NCBI GenBank assembly: GCA_017307165.1
Contig: JAFKGK010000003.1
Location: 372,001-436,000, forward strand
Length of the DNA: 64,000 nt
Direction of reading: 5' to 3'
Source: Candidatus Melainabacteria bacterium
GTDB taxonomy: Bacteria; Cyanobacteriota; Vampirovibrionia; Obscuribacterales; Obscuribacteraceae
Position 1 is the stretch's first letter. Each line of letters opens with the position of its first letter. The notes beneath the pieces were generated by a model. It did no database searches. It was not told the DNA's origin and worked only from the letters and a program-made list of their open reading frames with translations. The position numbers and the translations under genes are program-made. Below, in pieces: positions 28,136-37,648 of the stretch.

Positions 28136-29083
28136 ATGGAACCTCTAAGAATCAAATGTCTTGAGAATAAAACCGGTGCCGACGGCTCCATCTATGGCAA
28201 GTTTGTCATCGAGCCCCTCGAAAAGGGATATGGCACCACCATCGGTAATGCTCTGCGTAGAGTATTGCTTTCGAGCCTCGATGGATCAGCCGTATCGGCC
28301 GTCCGCATCGAAGGCATCACTCACGAATTTACCACCGTACCCGGTGTCATCGAAGACGTGATCGATGTAATGCTCAATCTCAAAGGACTCGTCGTCAAGA
28401 CTTTTACAAACGAGCCCCAGTATCTGCACCTCGATATCGACAGAGCTGGTCCCGTCACTGGTCGCGACCTCATGTGCCCTGCTGATGCCACCATCATCAA
28501 CCCTGACTGGCAGATCTGCACCCTGGCCGATGGCGGCCGCATCCGCGCCGAAGTAACCGTCGAGCGTGGTCGTGGCTATGTACCAGCCGACAATCACCAT
28601 CATTACAAGCAAGCTGTTGATGTATTGCCGATCGATGCAGTGTTCATGCCCATTCGCAAGGTTAGCTACAATGTCGAACCTACCCGCGTAGGCGAGTCCA
28701 CTGATTATGACAAGCTCACCATCGAGCTCTGGTCCAATGGCTCTATCGATGCTACCGAAGCCATATCCCAAGCTGCTCGTCAGGTTGTCGAAAATCTCTT
28801 GCCTATCGCAGAGTTGTCCGGCAAGCCCATGGTGCCTGCTGCCACTCAGCCCCAACAACAAGACGGCAAGCACAGTTCGATCTCTATAGAAGAGCTCGAA
28901 CTCTCCGTGCGTGCTTACAACTGCCTCAAGAGAGCCAATATCAACTCTCTCGGCGAACTCCTCAAATTGTCTTATGACGATCTGATGAACATCAAGAATT
29001 TTGGTAAAAAATCTGCCGACGAAGTGATCGAACGCCTCAAGCAGTTTGGTCTTGGTCTGGCCGATACCCCGAAAGACAAGTAG
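28136..29083 (+). CDS. rpoA: RNA polymerase alpha subunit
   Basis: A 315-residue alpha subunit. The N-terminal assembly domain (GKFVIEPLEKGYGTTIGNAL, VRIEGITHEF) and the C-terminal DNA-binding domain (LSVRAYNCLKRANINSLGEL, NIKNFGKKSADEV) are joined by a Gln-rich linker. The frame extends to ATG 28112, but ATG at 28136 follows CTGGAG and matches the family start (MEPLRIKCLENK). Confidence 0.98.
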   Translation: MEPLRIKCLENKTGADGSIYGKFVIEPLEKGYGTTIGNALRRVLLSSLDGSAVSAVRIEGITHEFTTVPGVIEDVIDVMLNLKGLVVKTFTNEPQYLHLDIDRAGPVTGRDLMCPADATIINPDWQICTLADGGRIRAEVTVERGRGYVPADNHHHYKQAVDVLPIDAVFMPIRKVSYNVEPTRVGESTDYDKLTIELWSNGSIDATEAISQAARQVVENLLPIAELSGKPMVPAATQPQQQDGKHSSISIEELELSVRAYNCLKRANINSLGELLKLSYDDLMNIKNFGKKSADEVIERLKQFGLGLADTPKDK

Positions 29084-29113
29084 ACAGAAACATAATTTTT
29101 AAGGATCTTAGAT

Positions 29114-29539
29114 ATGCGTCACAGAGTACCAGGCCATCAGTTGGGTCGTCCCGCCGATCAGCGCAAAGCTGTTTTGCGTGCGCTCGCTACTGAGCTTTTT
29201 CGTCATGACGAGATCGTCACCACTCTTGCCAAGGCTAAGGCAGTACGTCCTTTTGCCGAGCGCTTGATCACCAAGGGCAAGCATGGTCTGGTAGACGACT
29301 ACAAGGCTCTTGCCGAAAAGGCCAGAGGCGGAGATAAGGATGCTGCCAAAGAAGTAGCCCGCATCGTTCACTTGCGCCGTCAGGTGGGTGGAGTGGTCTA
29401 TGACCGCGAAGTCGTCCGTCGGGTATTTGATGAAATCGCCCCTCGCTACAAAGAGCGTCAAGGTGGCTATTGCCGCATCATCCGCACCGGTCCTCGCCGT
29501 GGCGACAATACCGAGATGGCCATCATCCAGCTCGTCTAA
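29114..29539 (+). CDS. rplQ: 50S ribosomal protein L17
   Basis: A 141-residue L17 (RHRVPGHQLGRPADQRKAVL, ATELFRHDEIVTTLAKAKAV). The C-terminal GGYCRIIRTGPRRGDNTEMA is typical. Slightly longer than E. coli's. Confidence 0.97.
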   Translation: MRHRVPGHQLGRPADQRKAVLRALATELFRHDEIVTTLAKAKAVRPFAERLITKGKHGLVDDYKALAEKARGGDKDAAKEVARIVHLRRQVGGVVYDREVVRRVFDEIAPRYKERQGGYCRIIRTGPRRGDNTEMAIIQLV

Positions 29540-29553
29540 GCTTTTTAACTAAA

Positions 29554-30327
29554 TTGAACTCACGCATCGCCCTTTTGATCGAGTACTCCGGAAAGAAATT
29601 TCACGGGTCTCAATATCAAAAGGGCGTTCGTACAGTACAGGGCGAATTGGAAAGAGCCCTGGCCGTATTGGCCAGGCAACCGATCAGGGCGACTCTGTCG
29701 GGCCGCACCGATAGTGGTGTGCATGCCCGTGGCCAGGTAGCGCATGCCGACTGGCCGGAGGCACTGGACGAGGCTGGTCGTGTCGATGTGCTCTGGCGAT
29801 TGAACGGCATCCTCGACCGTGATATCTCGATCACCAAGATGGCTAGCGTTCCTGATGATTTTCATGCCAGATTTTCGGCTGTCGAAAGAGAATATTGTTA
29901 TTCGATCCTTGCTAGACCGCAAAGATCAGCTCTTTTAAAAGATACTCATGCTTTTGTACCGGCAAGATTAGATCTGGCGGCCATGCAAAGAGCTGCCGAG
30001 CAAATCCTTGGGAAACACGATTTTACGGGCTTTCAGTCGACTAGCACCGACAAGACCGTGCCCATATGCAATGTCTTTCGTTCACAAATATTGAATTTAC
30101 GTGAAGGAGAGCTTGAATTCTGGATTAGGGCAGATCACTTCGTGTACAATATGGTGCGCATAATTTGCGGGACTCTCATCGACGTGGGTCTCGGCAAAAG
30201 GGATGCGGATTGTGTTTCGCTCGCACTCCAATGCGGAGATCGAAACATTGCCGGTCCAACAGCACCCGCCCAGGGCCTGACGTTGGATTCAGTCAAGTAC
30301 CCGAGAGCCTTTGAGCTCTGGGATTAG
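29554..30327 (+). CDS. truA: tRNA pseudouridine(38-40) synthase
   Basis: A 257-residue TruA, which converts uridines 38-40 of the anticodon arm. The catalytic Asp is in [16 protein letters not shown], and [14 protein letters not shown] and [15 protein letters not shown] are conserved. TTG at 29554 ([13 protein letters not shown]) fits best, 14 bp after rplQ; the frame continues into rplQ but those residues are out of family. Ribosome binding site weak. Confidence 0.95.
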   Translation: MNSRIALLIEYSGKKFHGSQYQKGVRTVQGELERALAVLARQPIRATLSGRTDSGVHARGQVAHADWPEALDEAGRVDVLWRLNGILDRDISITKMASVPDDFHARFSAVEREYCYSILARPQRSALLKDTHAFVPARLDLAAMQRAAEQILGKHDFTGFQSTSTDKTVPICNVFRSQILNLREGELEFWIRADHFVYNMVRIICGTLIDVGLGKRDADCVSLALQCGDRNIAGPTAPAQGLTLDSVKYPRAFELWD

Positions 30328-30344
30328 TTCCAGGAGAAGTTCAA

Positions 30345-30797
30345 GTGAAAACCTTTTGCCCCAAGCCTGAAGAAGTAGAGCGTAAATGGCTTTTGGTGGA
30401 TGCCGATGGCAAGACCCTCGGTCGCGTCGCTGTCGAAGTGGCCAATATCTTGCGGGGCAAAAATAAGCCCGAATACACACCTCACGTAGACTGCGGCGAT
30501 TTTGTCGTCGTAATCAACGCCGAAAAGATCAGAGTCTCTGGTTCAAAAGAGACCGACAAGTTTTATCGTCGTCACTCCGGCTTCCCGGGTGGCTTCAAAG
30601 AAGAAAGCCTCGAGCATTTGAGAGCTAGAAAGCCCGAAGCAATCATCGAAAAAGCAGTCCGTGGCATGTTGCCGCACAACAGACTCGGTGATCGTCAATT
30701 CACCAAGCTCAAAGTCTATGCTGGCGGTGAGCATGAGCACCAAGCTCAAAAGCCCGTCGAGCACAAGCTCCCTGAGCACACCGTAGCCAAGTATTAA
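30345..30797 (+). CDS. rplM: 50S ribosomal protein L13
   Basis: A 150-residue L13, needed early in 50S assembly ([40 protein letters not shown]). GTG at 30345 follows CAGGAGA. Confidence 0.98.
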   Translation: MKTFCPKPEEVERKWLLVDADGKTLGRVAVEVANILRGKNKPEYTPHVDCGDFVVVINAEKIRVSGSKETDKFYRRHSGFPGGFKEESLEHLRARKPEAIIEKAVRGMLPHNRLGDRQFTKLKVYAGGEHEHQAQKPVEHKLPEHTVAKY

Positions 30798-30837
30798 TCA
30801 CATCATTTCAGTTCAGCTAAAAGAGGATTCAACGCAG

Positions 30838-31236
30838 ATGTCCAGCGTTATTCAGTATTCCGGAACCGGTCGTAGAAAGTGCGCTAGTGCGCGCGTCAGA
30901 CTGATCCCTGGTACCGGCAAAGTGACCATCAATCGTCGCACCATCGAAGATTATATTGGTGGCCGTGATGCCTTGATGAGAGAAGTCTTTGTGGCTTTCC
31001 AGACTGCAGACGCTATGGGCCGCTTTGACGTGATCGTCACCGTCCGTGGTGGTGGTATCGCCGGTCAGGTTGGTGCTATCAAGCACGGTATTGCTCGCGC
31101 CCTTTCCGAGGCCAGCCCGCAAAACCGCCCTATCCTCCGTACCGAGGGTCTCTTGACCAGAGACTCCAGAGTCAAAGAGCGTAAAAAATACGGTCGCAAG
31201 AGAGCTCGTAAGAGATTCCAATTTTCCAAGCGTTAA
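30838..31236 (+). CDS. rpsI: 30S ribosomal protein S9
   Basis: A 132-residue S9 whose C-terminal tail [14 protein letters not shown] reaches the P-site tRNA ([40 protein letters not shown]). Last gene of the cluster; strong terminator 45 bp later. Confidence 0.98.
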   Translation: MSSVIQYSGTGRRKCASARVRLIPGTGKVTINRRTIEDYIGGRDALMREVFVAFQTADAMGRFDVIVTVRGGGIAGQVGAIKHGIARALSEASPQNRPILRTEGLLTRDSRVKERKKYGRKRARKRFQFSKR

Positions 31237-31280
31237 TATCACCCTATTGCGCTTATCGCTTAGCGAAAGAGATAAAGAGA

Positions 31281-31309
31281 AAACCCGCTTCTGCAAGGAG
31301 CGGGTTTTT
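31281..31309 (+). terminator. bidirectional terminator closing the ribosomal cluster
   Basis: AAACCCGCT, loop of 9, AGCGGGTTT then TTT on the forward strand; the A-run on the other side gives a T-run for the reverse-strand gene ending at 31338. Confidence 0.92.
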
Positions 31310-31337
31310 GTTTGTCGGGCTATCTGTAAGGCTATTG

Positions 31338-31670
31338 CTATTGGTCGTTTTGAGCGGGGGATTCTGCTCCTCTGACCATCTCGGTATCTTGGGTGCCAAC
31401 AATACCCTTGGCCCGATACTTGTTCTGAAAACCAAAGAGCGCAATAAAGGCAGAGATCGCGATGATTCCGGTCAGGGCAATAAAACCCCAGCCTGCCGGT
31501 TCCCCGTGCCAGACCAGGAAGCCGCCTGCAGAAAAAATGCAGGTGGCGATAAACAATGAAAAAGGTATGTAGAGAGCCTTGATAGATTGCCAGACCTCGG
31601 CTTTCTCGGCAGCCTCTAGTTCTTTTAGGCGTTGCTTTTTGGCTTCTAAGTCGGTAGGTTGGGTCTGCAT
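31338..31670 (-). CDS. small two-helix membrane protein
   Basis: A 110-residue protein. A charged, coiled-coil-like N-terminus (LEAKKQRLKELEAAEKAEVW) is followed by two membrane helices (YIPFSLFIATCIFSAGGFLV and WGFIALTGIIAISAFIALFG) and a polar tail. ATG at 31670. No family is recognised. It is convergent with rpsI and shares its terminator. Confidence 0.7.
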   Translation of the reverse strand: MQTQPTDLEAKKQRLKELEAAEKAEVWQSIKALYIPFSLFIATCIFSAGGFLVWHGEPAGWGFIALTGIIAISAFIALFGFQNKYRAKGIVGTQDTEMVRGAESPAQNDQ

Positions 31671-31808
31671 GATAGCCTTTATATTTGATATCTCAACAGC
31701 CGATAAACAATCGGCAAAAGATATCTTAGCATCTCGAGGCGGCCATTCCCTGGGCTCTTTGGCTTGTTTTAAGAGGCGTGCTTATAGAATTCTGTTAGAA
31801 TCTCTAAG

Positions 31809-32711
31809 ATGTCAAAACAGCTCCTCGCCAAAGAATTAGAAAAGCAATGCCCAACCTGTCGGACTCCGGTCAGGGGACGTGTGGATTTTTGCATGCATTG
31901 CGAGGATTTTATCGAGCCGATCTATGCAAGAAATGCATCCAGGGTTAGACGGCACAATGGCAACAAGAAAGGGCCCATCTATATTATCGGCGCTTTGATC
32001 GGTCTTTCGCTCACAGGCATACTTGGCTTTACAGTCTACGAGAGCATCAAATGCCTCGAACCTAAAGAGAGCAGACTCGCCCTGGAAAAGGCCAGGGGAT
32101 ATCTTAAAGCCAATCATTATCTCAGTGCTATCAATCTATTGGAGTCAAGTCTGGCAGAGGATCGACGTAAGCTTGTCCCAGAGCGTCAAGCGCTCTTGGA
32201 CGAGGCACTCTATGCGACGGCGACTCAAGTGGCGGCCAGACAAGATTTTCGTGAGGCGGTCAATCTTTTGGGGCGTATCTCTCCCAACTTTGATCGTATC
32301 GCTGATACCCATCAACTCCTCGAAGAATATCAAGAAAGGGCCAACCAACACGTTTTTGGTGGTACTGCCATTGGTGGCGGTATCGATGTCATGCCCAAGG
32401 TAAAGCATGATAGTCGTATCGACAAAGCGGTCAAGACTATAGTCCACACAAATGATAGGCCAAGTGAAAAGCCCACACAAAACAGCACTTCAGAAACTAC
32501 TGCGGTGGCTAAAGCAGACGCCATCATCAAGTCAGACTCAAAGTCAAAGCCTCTCCCCCAGGTTACGACAACAGATAATCCAGTAGAAGATGCTCTCAAG
32601 CGTTACAACAGCATACTTTCGGCTTATTTTTCCAAATCCGACGAAAAACGCGATCAAGACGAGCCTCCTTCTTTTGAAGAATGGATGAAGTCCGGCCAGC
32701 CGACTTTTTAA
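31809..32711 (+). CDS. zinc-ribbon, single-pass membrane protein with helical repeat domain
   Basis: A 300-residue protein. An N-terminal zinc ribbon (CPTCRTPVRGRVDFCMHC, residues 15-32) precedes one membrane helix (YIIGALIGLSLTGILGFTVY). A TPR-like helical segment follows (ARGYLKANHYLSAINLLESS), then a long Ser/Lys/Thr-rich tail. Function unknown. The zinc ribbon plus helix layout recalls the N-terminus of the VirD4-like ATPase at 2080, suggesting a lineage-wide membrane-anchor design. It lies 6 bp before the TMTC-like gene, so they form an operon. Confidence 0.75.
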   Translation: MSKQLLAKELEKQCPTCRTPVRGRVDFCMHCEDFIEPIYARNASRVRRHNGNKKGPIYIIGALIGLSLTGILGFTVYESIKCLEPKESRLALEKARGYLKANHYLSAINLLESSLAEDRRKLVPERQALLDEALYATATQVAARQDFREAVNLLGRISPNFDRIADTHQLLEEYQERANQHVFGGTAIGGGIDVMPKVKHDSRIDKAVKTIVHTNDRPSEKPTQNSTSETTAVAKADAIIKSDSKSKPLPQVTTTDNPVEDALKRYNSILSAYFSKSDEKRDQDEPPSFEEWMKSGQPTF

Positions 32712-32717
32712 GACACC

Positions 32718-34928
32718 ATGAGCACCAAAGTCAACCAGCCCAAGATCGAGCGATCCTATCTCATCGTTCTTTTTGCCCTGTTTGTAATAGTAGTCGCAGT
32801 CCATCTCATAGACGTTTTCAACGAGTTTGTGCTGGCCGATACATTTTCGATCCAGACTTTTCGCTCTCTTAATCAGGCTGATTGGCCTGGCTTTTGGAGC
32901 AATCTCTTTACTCAGGGCATGCTGCAACCTTTTAGCGAGCCTATTACGAAGGCCAGCATTGCTATTGATTATCAGAGTGGCAGACTCAACCCAGTGCCAT
33001 ATCATCTGACCAATGTCGTCCTGCATGCGGTCAATTGTGTCCTGGCCTTTGTTCTAATGTATCGATTGCCAGGTCCAAAAGTAAGCAAAAAGAATATCTG
33101 GATCTTGCCTGCTATGGCCAGTTTGATTTTTGGCCTGCATCCTATAGTTGCTGATAGCGTAGCGTATGTCAGCAATCGCGATGGTATCGTCTGCACTACC
33201 ATCATCATCGTTGCTCTCAACCTGTTTTTGCTGGCTTTTCGTGGGCAAGCGCTCAATAAGGTCATCTTTGCCTATTTAGCGACCTATATATTGGTTCTAT
33301 TTGCGATTGGGGCCGCGCCCATGGGGCTTGGCTTGGCCTTTGGTCTGATCTTTTGCGGTTTGATGAGCAAGCCGGAGGAGGAGCCGGCCAAAGACTTTAT
33401 CGAGGATAAAGTCTATGAATTGGGAGCACCAATGTTTGTTGGACTATTGGGGGCTTTGCTTTTTTTGATGCCCAAGGCCCATCCCATAGCCATAGCACTG
33501 GGCACGCCGATGCCCGGTCTTGCAGCCAGTATTGCCAGCCAGTTTAAATGTCTGATCTCATATTACCTGCCGGCAATGATCTGGCCTCTAATGCTCAGTA
33601 TCTCTCCAGACCCTTCGCTGATCCATGCTCAAGCGATGTCTGATCCAATGGCTATGCTTGGTGCATTGACTTGCGTACTTTTTATTGTTGCATCGCTAAT
33701 GGTGGCACCAAGAGCAATGACTAAAGATGGTCAGAGTGCTCTCGCCTACAAAATGGTCTGTCTGGGCCTGGGATTTGTCGCTATCTTTTACCTGCCGGAG
33801 TGTTTTTTACGTCAAGCCGAAACGGCAAACTCTGCCAGATTTTATTTGCCTTCGCTTGGTCTGGCCATGGTCCTGGCTGGTTGTCTGGGTCTCAAGCCTG
33901 GCCTGGCAAATCTCACGGACAAAAGCAAAAAGTCCAGAGTCATTTTTGCAGTATGTCTTGTGTCTTTGATTCTGTCTTCATTCACCATACATCGATCGCT
34001 GGCTTTCCAAAATAATGTCTCTTTGTTTAAAGGGCCTTTGGATAGCCGTTCTGATGATTTTTCCACCCGTGCACTCTATTCTTTCTCCCTCCTGCAAAAA
34101 GGTGGTGACAGCACGGTGCAGGCTGCCGGGGAGGCAGATCGAGCGCAAAAAGACTACGAACGAGCATTTGGTGCCAATGCTTGCACTCTGGCCAGCCTGC
34201 CCTGTGCCGATATCACTCGTGCTTATGATGCGCGTTTGCTGAAACGTCCGGAGGAGAGCAGGTTTCTTTTTGAAAGGGCTTACAAGGGTGCAGAGTCTCA
34301 AAGATTGGCCCCGCAGGTGATCAGTTATGCCAGGGCGGGTTATGTCTTGGCGGCAAGTGACAGCAATCATTTTGGCCAGGCCGGCCAGGCTCAAGAGATC
34401 AGGCGCCTGGCCGAGCAAGCTCTCGAGGACTATCCAGCCAATGCCAGGCTCTATCTGGCCCTGGGCAAGGCTTATATGGCGACTGGCGCGCCGGATGCCT
34501 GGGAGATGGCTTGCAAGCAATTTGATCGTGGACGACATTTTGATCCCAATGATGCCGACTTTGTTGCTCCGGCAGTAGAAGCAGCCCTCAACACAGGCTA
34601 TCCAATTAGATTTGAGCAGGCACATGGTGGCGCCCGTCTACTCAAAAAAGTCCAACCAGGACCGGTCGCGACGCTCTTGATGGCGCGAGCCTGCCTGGAG
34701 ACCGGTCGGATAGCTCAAGGTCAATCAGAAATGAATGAGTATTTTGCCGGTGGTGCTCCAGCAATCCCTCCCGCACTCGTGATCGCCAGCGGATTGGCAA
34801 GGCAGGATGGCCGCCAGGCTGAGGCCAAGCAATTGTTGGATAGGGCTCTAAAGATGGATCCAAATGCGCTCAAGAACACACGTTTGTTTATGTTGGTGAA
34901 ACCTAAAGAGAAACTGGGAATCAAATAA
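32718..34928 (+). CDS. TMTC-like polytopic membrane protein with TPR repeats
   Basis: A 736-residue protein with about 11 predicted membrane helices in the first 450 residues and a TPR-rich C-terminus (ARLYLALGKAYMATGAPDAW, ARACLETGRIAQGQSEMNEY). The first loop contains PFSEPITKASIAIDY and the motif VPYHLTNVVLHAVNCVLAFV, and SNRDGIVCTTIII follows a later helix. This pattern occurs in GT-C proteins with fused TPRs (TMTC family), which in eukaryotes transfer mannose. A glycosyltransferase role is inferred from the family. The second gene of an operon of three. Confidence 0.75.
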   Translation: MSTKVNQPKIERSYLIVLFALFVIVVAVHLIDVFNEFVLADTFSIQTFRSLNQADWPGFWSNLFTQGMLQPFSEPITKASIAIDYQSGRLNPVPYHLTNVVLHAVNCVLAFVLMYRLPGPKVSKKNIWILPAMASLIFGLHPIVADSVAYVSNRDGIVCTTIIIVALNLFLLAFRGQALNKVIFAYLATYILVLFAIGAAPMGLGLAFGLIFCGLMSKPEEEPAKDFIEDKVYELGAPMFVGLLGALLFLMPKAHPIAIALGTPMPGLAASIASQFKCLISYYLPAMIWPLMLSISPDPSLIHAQAMSDPMAMLGALTCVLFIVASLMVAPRAMTKDGQSALAYKMVCLGLGFVAIFYLPECFLRQAETANSARFYLPSLGLAMVLAGCLGLKPGLANLTDKSKKSRVIFAVCLVSLILSSFTIHRSLAFQNNVSLFKGPLDSRSDDFSTRALYSFSLLQKGGDSTVQAAGEADRAQKDYERAFGANACTLASLPCADITRAYDARLLKRPEESRFLFERAYKGAESQRLAPQVISYARAGYVLAASDSNHFGQAGQAQEIRRLAEQALEDYPANARLYLALGKAYMATGAPDAWEMACKQFDRGRHFDPNDADFVAPAVEAALNTGYPIRFEQAHGGARLLKKVQPGPVATLLMARACLETGRIAQGQSEMNEYFAGGAPAIPPALVIASGLARQDGRQAEAKQLLDRALKMDPNALKNTRLFMLVKPKEKLGIK

Positions 34929-34955
34929 GAGAAATGCATTTTGAGAGGTGCGAGC

Positions 34956-35486
34956 ATGTTGCAAAAGATATCGACTGTCTGCCTCCTAAATTTGCTAAGT
35001 CTATTATCGCTAGACTTGATATGCGCGCCAGTTGCGAGTGCCGAGTCCGAAGCATCCCTGCAGGCCTCATCTCAGGCTAGCTTTGGCGGCGCCAGCTCGG
35101 AGGCTTCTCGCGGCGGGCATTCCGAAGCCACCTGGGGCGAGGCAAGCTCTCAAGCAACCTGGGGTGGCTGGAGCAGCGAGGCAAGCAGCGAAGCTGGCTT
35201 TAGAGGCATGCGTAATCGCTATGGTGGCTATGGCAGGCGTCGTAGAATTTATGGCGGATATGGCAGATATGGCGGGTATGGTCAGTCCCAATATGATCAG
35301 CAACAGCAACAGACTTATAACGCCACAATGAGTCGACTCAAGAACGACCAGGCACAACAAGAAAGGCACGAACGCGATCTTTCGAGCATGCCGGATTCGG
35401 CTTTTGTCAAAACATATGGCGGCGTGTCGGCCAGCACTCCGGGTGGTGTCATCGACACCCATCGGCGACTCAACTCACAGTATTGA
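34956..35486 (+). CDS. secreted Ser/Ala/Gly/Tyr-rich repeat protein
   Basis: A 176-residue protein. A signal peptide (residues 1 to about 29) ends in PVASA, a plausible signal peptidase I site. The mature part begins with irregular Ser-Ala-Glu repeats (SQASFGGASSEASRGG, SEATWGEASSQATWGG), followed by Gly/Tyr/Arg repeats (YGGYGRYGGYG) and a Gln-rich segment. Probably exported and surface- or periplasm-associated. ATG at 34956 follows GAGAGG by 7 nt; a TTG at 34941 is also in frame but fits less well. Confidence 0.7.
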   Translation: MLQKISTVCLLNLLSLLSLDLICAPVASAESEASLQASSQASFGGASSEASRGGHSEATWGEASSQATWGGWSSEASSEAGFRGMRNRYGGYGRRRRIYGGYGRYGGYGQSQYDQQQQQTYNATMSRLKNDQAQQERHERDLSSMPDSAFVKTYGGVSASTPGGVIDTHRRLNSQY

Positions 35487-35503
35487 GCCGCAATTCCATA
35501 ATC

Positions 35504-37648
35504 TCAGATCGAAAGCAGTGCTTGTTTGAGTAGATTGAGATCGCTAATCGGGTCCTGGCACGCCTTATTGCGACAAATATAAATGGTAGTCTCATCGTTG
35601 CGTGTCGTCTTGCCTTCGGTAAGGGCACGAGCGGCTGGGTTATCCTGACCTTCGACCATGATCAAAGCGACCTTGTTTGGCAGGTATTTGCGATGCGCTG
35701 TCAAAAGCAATTGTTTTTCTGTTTCTTTTGTATTTTGCACTGCGATAACGATCTCGATGCGATCGGCCATGGCAAAGTCGAGACAATTGAGTAGATTGGC
35801 AAATTGCTCTGGCGAACGTGCCAGATGATGTAAGTAAATATCGAGTATTGCCATAGCCCTTTCCTCGATGTCCTGACGATCGGTCAGGCGAGCATATTTG
35901 AGTGCGGCCATGACTGCCGCAGAAGTGCCCGATGGTGTCGATCCATCAAAGTGAGAACGGGGACGGACAAGCAGGGATTCGTGGTCGTCGGCAGTGTAAA
36001 AGTAGCCGTTTTCGTCTTTGCTGTAAAAGTGCCTCTCTATGGACTCTAGAAGGTCCCCGGCTCGCAATAACCAGGTCGGGGCCGGATCGATAGATGCCAA
36101 ATCGATCAGGGCATCGGCAAGATAAGCATAATCGTCGAGACAACCCTGGTTTTTGACTACGGCATTGCCTTCTAGATCTCTGCCAAATACTCTCCAGAGA
36201 CGATTGCCTTGCATAAACTGCTCGAGAATAAACATTGCGCAGCGGCGAGCAATCTCTAGATACTCTGGATTGGCTGTCACCCTGTAACCAGAGACGTAGG
36301 CCTGTATCATCAGGCTATTCCAGGAGACAAGGACTTTTTCATCACGTCCGGGGCGTACTCTCTGATCGCGATAGGCTTTGACTTTTGCCTTGAGTGCTTC
36401 GATGTGCCTAAAGAGCACATCGATAGGTTTTTTGTATTTTTGCGAGAGTTCTTCGGGTAGGCCGCTCATATTGAGGATTGAGGTACCGTGCTCAAAATTG
36501 CCGAGTTCGGTGACGCCAAAGACTTCGCTAAAAAATGCACCATCTTCCAGGCCCAGGATCTCGTCGATTTCTTTACGGGTAAAGACATAAAACTTGCCTT
36601 CTACCCCTTCTGAGTCTGCATCCAGGCTGCTGTAAAAGGCCCCCTCTGGTGTCATCAATTCATTTTTGACAAAGGAGAGGACCGATTCTCCCACCGACTG
36701 CCAATATTTGTTGCCTGTCAAAAGATGGCCATCAAAATAAGTCTTGGCTAGCAAGGCATTATCGTAGAGCATCTTTTCAAAATGAGGCACAAGCCATTTG
36801 CGATCGGTGGCATAGCGAGCAAAGCCTCCGCCTAGATGGTCTTGCAAGCCACCAAGAGCCATCTTGTCCAGGGTAGTGGTGATCAATTGCAGGCATTGAT
36901 CGCGGCGGCTGGGCTTGATCGGTGCATCCGCCTGGGTGCGAGAGACTCGCATGGCCAAGTCCAGACTAAATGTATGGGGAAATTTTGGTGCACCGCCAAA
37001 GCCACCATTGATCTTGTCGAAATTGCGCAAGAGTTTTTCGAGCGCACTGTCTATAGTGTCATTGCGCGCATCTCGCAAACGTGCAAAGACTGCTTGCGCA
37101 GGTGTTTTTGCATCGGTATCGATTGTTTCGAGCATCTTAAGATGCTTTGTCAGTTCGTCGCCTGACTCCATCAACTGGTCCCTGTTTTCTCTCCAGGCGC
37201 TGGCGATATTGGTGAGCACTTGCTTAAAGCTAGGCAAGCCATGACGAGCCTGGGGCGGAAAATAAGTACCACCAAAAAATGGCTTGAGATCCGGAGTAAG
37301 AAAGACTGTCATTGGCCAACCGCCGTGACCGACCATTAGTTGGACGGCCTTCATATAGATCTCGTCGATATCGGTTCGTTCTTCGCGATCGACTTTGATA
37401 TTGATAAAATTTTCGTTCATTAAAGCCGCGCAGTGCTCGTCTTCGAAAGACTCGTGCTCCATGACATGGCACCAGTGACATGCCGCGTATCCTACCGAGA
37501 GCAAGATCGGTAGATCTTTTTGCCTGGCTGTATTTAGGGCCTCCTGGCCCCAGGGATACCAGTCGACTGGATTGTAGGCATGTTGTTGCAAGTAGGTGCT
37601 TGTTTCTCGAGCCAACCTGTTGGCCTTCTTGGGCGACTGATCATGCAT
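35504..37648 (-). CDS. thioredoxin-fold DUF255 protein (YyaL/SPATA20-like)
   Basis: A 714-residue protein of a widespread family. The N-terminal thioredoxin-like domain (Trx7/DUF255) has YAACHWCHVMEHESF with a CxxC pair and GGWPMTVFLTPD. The remaining part is an (alpha/alpha)6-barrel of the N-acylglucosamine-2-epimerase type (GGFARYATDRKWLVPHFEKM). Its reaction is unknown. It overlaps the glycosyltransferase upstream by 8 nt, in a reverse-strand operon with the diiron protein and trxB, which supports a redox role. Confidence 0.93.
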   Translation of the reverse strand: MHDQSPKKANRLARETSTYLQQHAYNPVDWYPWGQEALNTARQKDLPILLSVGYAACHWCHVMEHESFEDEHCAALMNENFINIKVDREERTDIDEIYMKAVQLMVGHGGWPMTVFLTPDLKPFFGGTYFPPQARHGLPSFKQVLTNIASAWRENRDQLMESGDELTKHLKMLETIDTDAKTPAQAVFARLRDARNDTIDSALEKLLRNFDKINGGFGGAPKFPHTFSLDLAMRVSRTQADAPIKPSRRDQCLQLITTTLDKMALGGLQDHLGGGFARYATDRKWLVPHFEKMLYDNALLAKTYFDGHLLTGNKYWQSVGESVLSFVKNELMTPEGAFYSSLDADSEGVEGKFYVFTRKEIDEILGLEDGAFFSEVFGVTELGNFEHGTSILNMSGLPEELSQKYKKPIDVLFRHIEALKAKVKAYRDQRVRPGRDEKVLVSWNSLMIQAYVSGYRVTANPEYLEIARRCAMFILEQFMQGNRLWRVFGRDLEGNAVVKNQGCLDDYAYLADALIDLASIDPAPTWLLRAGDLLESIERHFYSKDENGYFYTADDHESLLVRPRSHFDGSTPSGTSAAVMAALKYARLTDRQDIEERAMAILDIYLHHLARSPEQFANLLNCLDFAMADRIEIVIAVQNTKETEKQLLLTAHRKYLPNKVALIMVEGQDNPAARALTEGKTTRNDETTIYICRNKACQDPISDLNLLKQALLSI

